Under the pieces are notes generated by a model. That model ran no database searches. It was given only the letters and a program-made list of their open reading frames with translations, and was not told the origin of the DNA. A stretch of DNA of 52,912 nt, taken from Alphaproteobacteria bacterium (lineage in GTDB: Bacteria > Pseudomonadota > Alphaproteobacteria > Caulobacterales > Parvularculaceae). The position numbers were made by a program, and so were the translations under genes. Numbering within the stretch: the first letter of the stretch is position 1; every line of letters begins with the position of its first letter. The stretch spans positions 1-52,912 of the forward strand of contig WGLT01000021.1 of assembly GCA_016125425.1 (NCBI GenBank). Direction: 5' to 3'. This document shows, in pieces, positions 52,359-52,912 of this stretch.

Positions 52359-52912
52359 ATGACGCAAAAAACAGCCGCCATCATCGCGATCGGAGACGAA
52401 TTGCTGTCAGGCCGCACGCGCGACGCTAATATTCACTTTCTCGCCGGTTGGCTGACGGAGCGGGGCGTCGCGCTCAAGGAAGCGCGGATCGTCGGCGATG
52501 AGGAGGCGATGATCGTGGCCGCCCTTAATGCGCTGCGCCATCGCTACGACTATGTGTTCACCTCCGGCGGCATCGGACCGACGCATGACGACATCACGGC
52601 TGATGCGGTCGCCGCCGCGCTCGGCGTCCCTTGCGTCGAACACCCGCAGGCGCGGGCGCTGATCGAAAGCTGGTACGGGGCGCGCGGGCTCGATGTGACG
52701 CCGGCGCGTCTGCGCATGGCCCGAATGCCCGCCGGCGCGGAACTCATAGCCAACCCCGTCTCCGGCGCGCCGGGAGTCAGGATTGGCAATATTTTCGTCA
52801 TGGCGGGCATCCCGGAGATTTTTCGCGCGATGCTCGCCGCCGTCGACAGCGTGATCGAGCGCGGCCCGGTTTTGCACGCGCGCGCCGTGACGGCGGAAGG
52901 GCTGGCGGAATC
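52359..52912 (+). CDS. CinA-type molybdopterin-binding-domain protein (partial, runs off the window)
   Basis: The first 184 codons of a CinA/MoCF-domain protein. ATG 52359 has TGGAG upstream. The family start 'AAIIAIGDELLSGRTRDANIHFLAGWL' region (about 6-31), the phosphate-binding 'VFTSGGIGPTHDDITADAVA' motif (about 66-85) and 'RMARMPAGAELIANPVSGAPG' region are clear. In alphaproteobacteria this is usually a stand-alone protein of about 250 residues, without the C-terminal nicotinamide-nucleotide amidohydrolase domain, but the end is not visible here. A TCGGTT/AACCGA hairpin (52328-52344) precedes the ribosome site. Confidence 0.9.
   Translation, partial: MTQKTAAIIAIGDELLSGRTRDANIHFLAGWLTERGVALKEARIVGDEEAMIVAALNALRHRYDYVFTSGGIGPTHDDITADAVAAALGVPCVEHPQARALIESWYGARGLDVTPARLRMARMPAGAELIANPVSGAPGVRIGNIFVMAGIPEIFRAMLAAVDSVIERGPVLHARAVTAEGLAE

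Noticed and set aside
1-52912. tRNA, rRNA, CRISPR arrays, riboswitches, insertion sequences
   Set aside because: Reading both strands by eye gave no cloverleaf with a GTTCGAATC-type arm, no regularly spaced repeats, no terminal inverted repeats with transposase, and no recognisable riboswitch core. A covariance-model scan would be decisive and was not possible.

Overview
The window looks like chromosome from a GC-rich alphaproteobacterium, most likely of the order Hyphomicrobiales (Rhizobiales). The reasons are the gene order lptF-lptG-lptD-surA-pdxA-rsmA, the fused CysNC sulfate-activation enzyme, a BigR/SqrR-type persulfide repressor, a short Ppx/GppA protein, GTG/TTG starts and uniform GC-rich codon use. 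The order is inferred from gene content only. I saw no rRNA, tRNA, CRISPR array, insertion sequence, integrase or prophage block. About 52 protein genes fill nearly all of the DNA, and only one gap exceeds 300 bases.

Layout. 1-2567 (minus): pepA, a PaiB-like FMN protein and holC, tightly packed. 2723-10804 (plus): outer-membrane assembly genes lptF, lptG, lptD and surA, then pdxA and rsmA. 10919-11674: a 2-oxoglutarate/Fe(II) oxygenase, convergent with pspF. 11671-14738: a phage-shock module in which pspF faces a strong sigma-54 promoter, followed by a 43-residue membrane peptide, pspA, pspB, pspC and a 55-residue exported peptide. 14825-17942: ppx, then glpK and a glutathione peroxidase on the other strand. 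18260-22946: histidine degradation genes hutI, hutU and hutH, with an unrecognised 68-residue basic protein coupled between hutU and hutH. 22951-29183 (minus): a sulfur block made of cysD (carrying an extra N-terminal helix-turn-helix domain), cysNC, a BigR/SqrR-like repressor, a persulfide-dioxygenase-like metallohydrolase and a SulP transporter. 29390-33148: a GH35-like glycosidase, a secreted phosphoesterase and a TauE/SafE anion exporter. 33345-39100: the 2-methylcitrate (propionate) genes prpD, prpB and prpC with two small insertions, then folE and an enoyl-CoA hydratase. 39216-43741: a cation/proton antiporter, a soluble histidine-kinase-like protein with a damaged N box, and a HerA-like ATPase. 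43760-47711: GST and HxlR (divergent), a periplasmic isoaspartyl peptidase and a Tat-exported serine hydrolase. 47729-50713 (minus): a small secreted protein, pfkB, radC and map. 50893-52912: two tandem membrane-attached GH24 lysozyme-like proteins and the start of a CinA-type gene that runs off the window.

Working together. The sulfur block joins sulfate activation (CysD/CysNC), oxidation of persulfide under a thiol-sensing repressor, and anion transport; a sulfite-exporter-type protein lies nearby. Histidine and propionate catabolism feed central metabolism. The psp and lpt/surA clusters maintain the envelope.

Best candidates for something new: (1) the HTH-CysD fusion with two GGGA-N4-TCCC palindromes in its upstream region; (2) the histidine-kinase-like protein that keeps its phospho-acceptor His but has lost both N-box Asn residues, placed behind a CtrA-like box and before a HerA ATPase; (3) the coupled small ORF inside the hut operon; (4) the small membrane peptide that is first in the sigma-54 psp transcript; (5) the tandem lysozyme-like proteins lacking two of the three T4-type catalytic residues.
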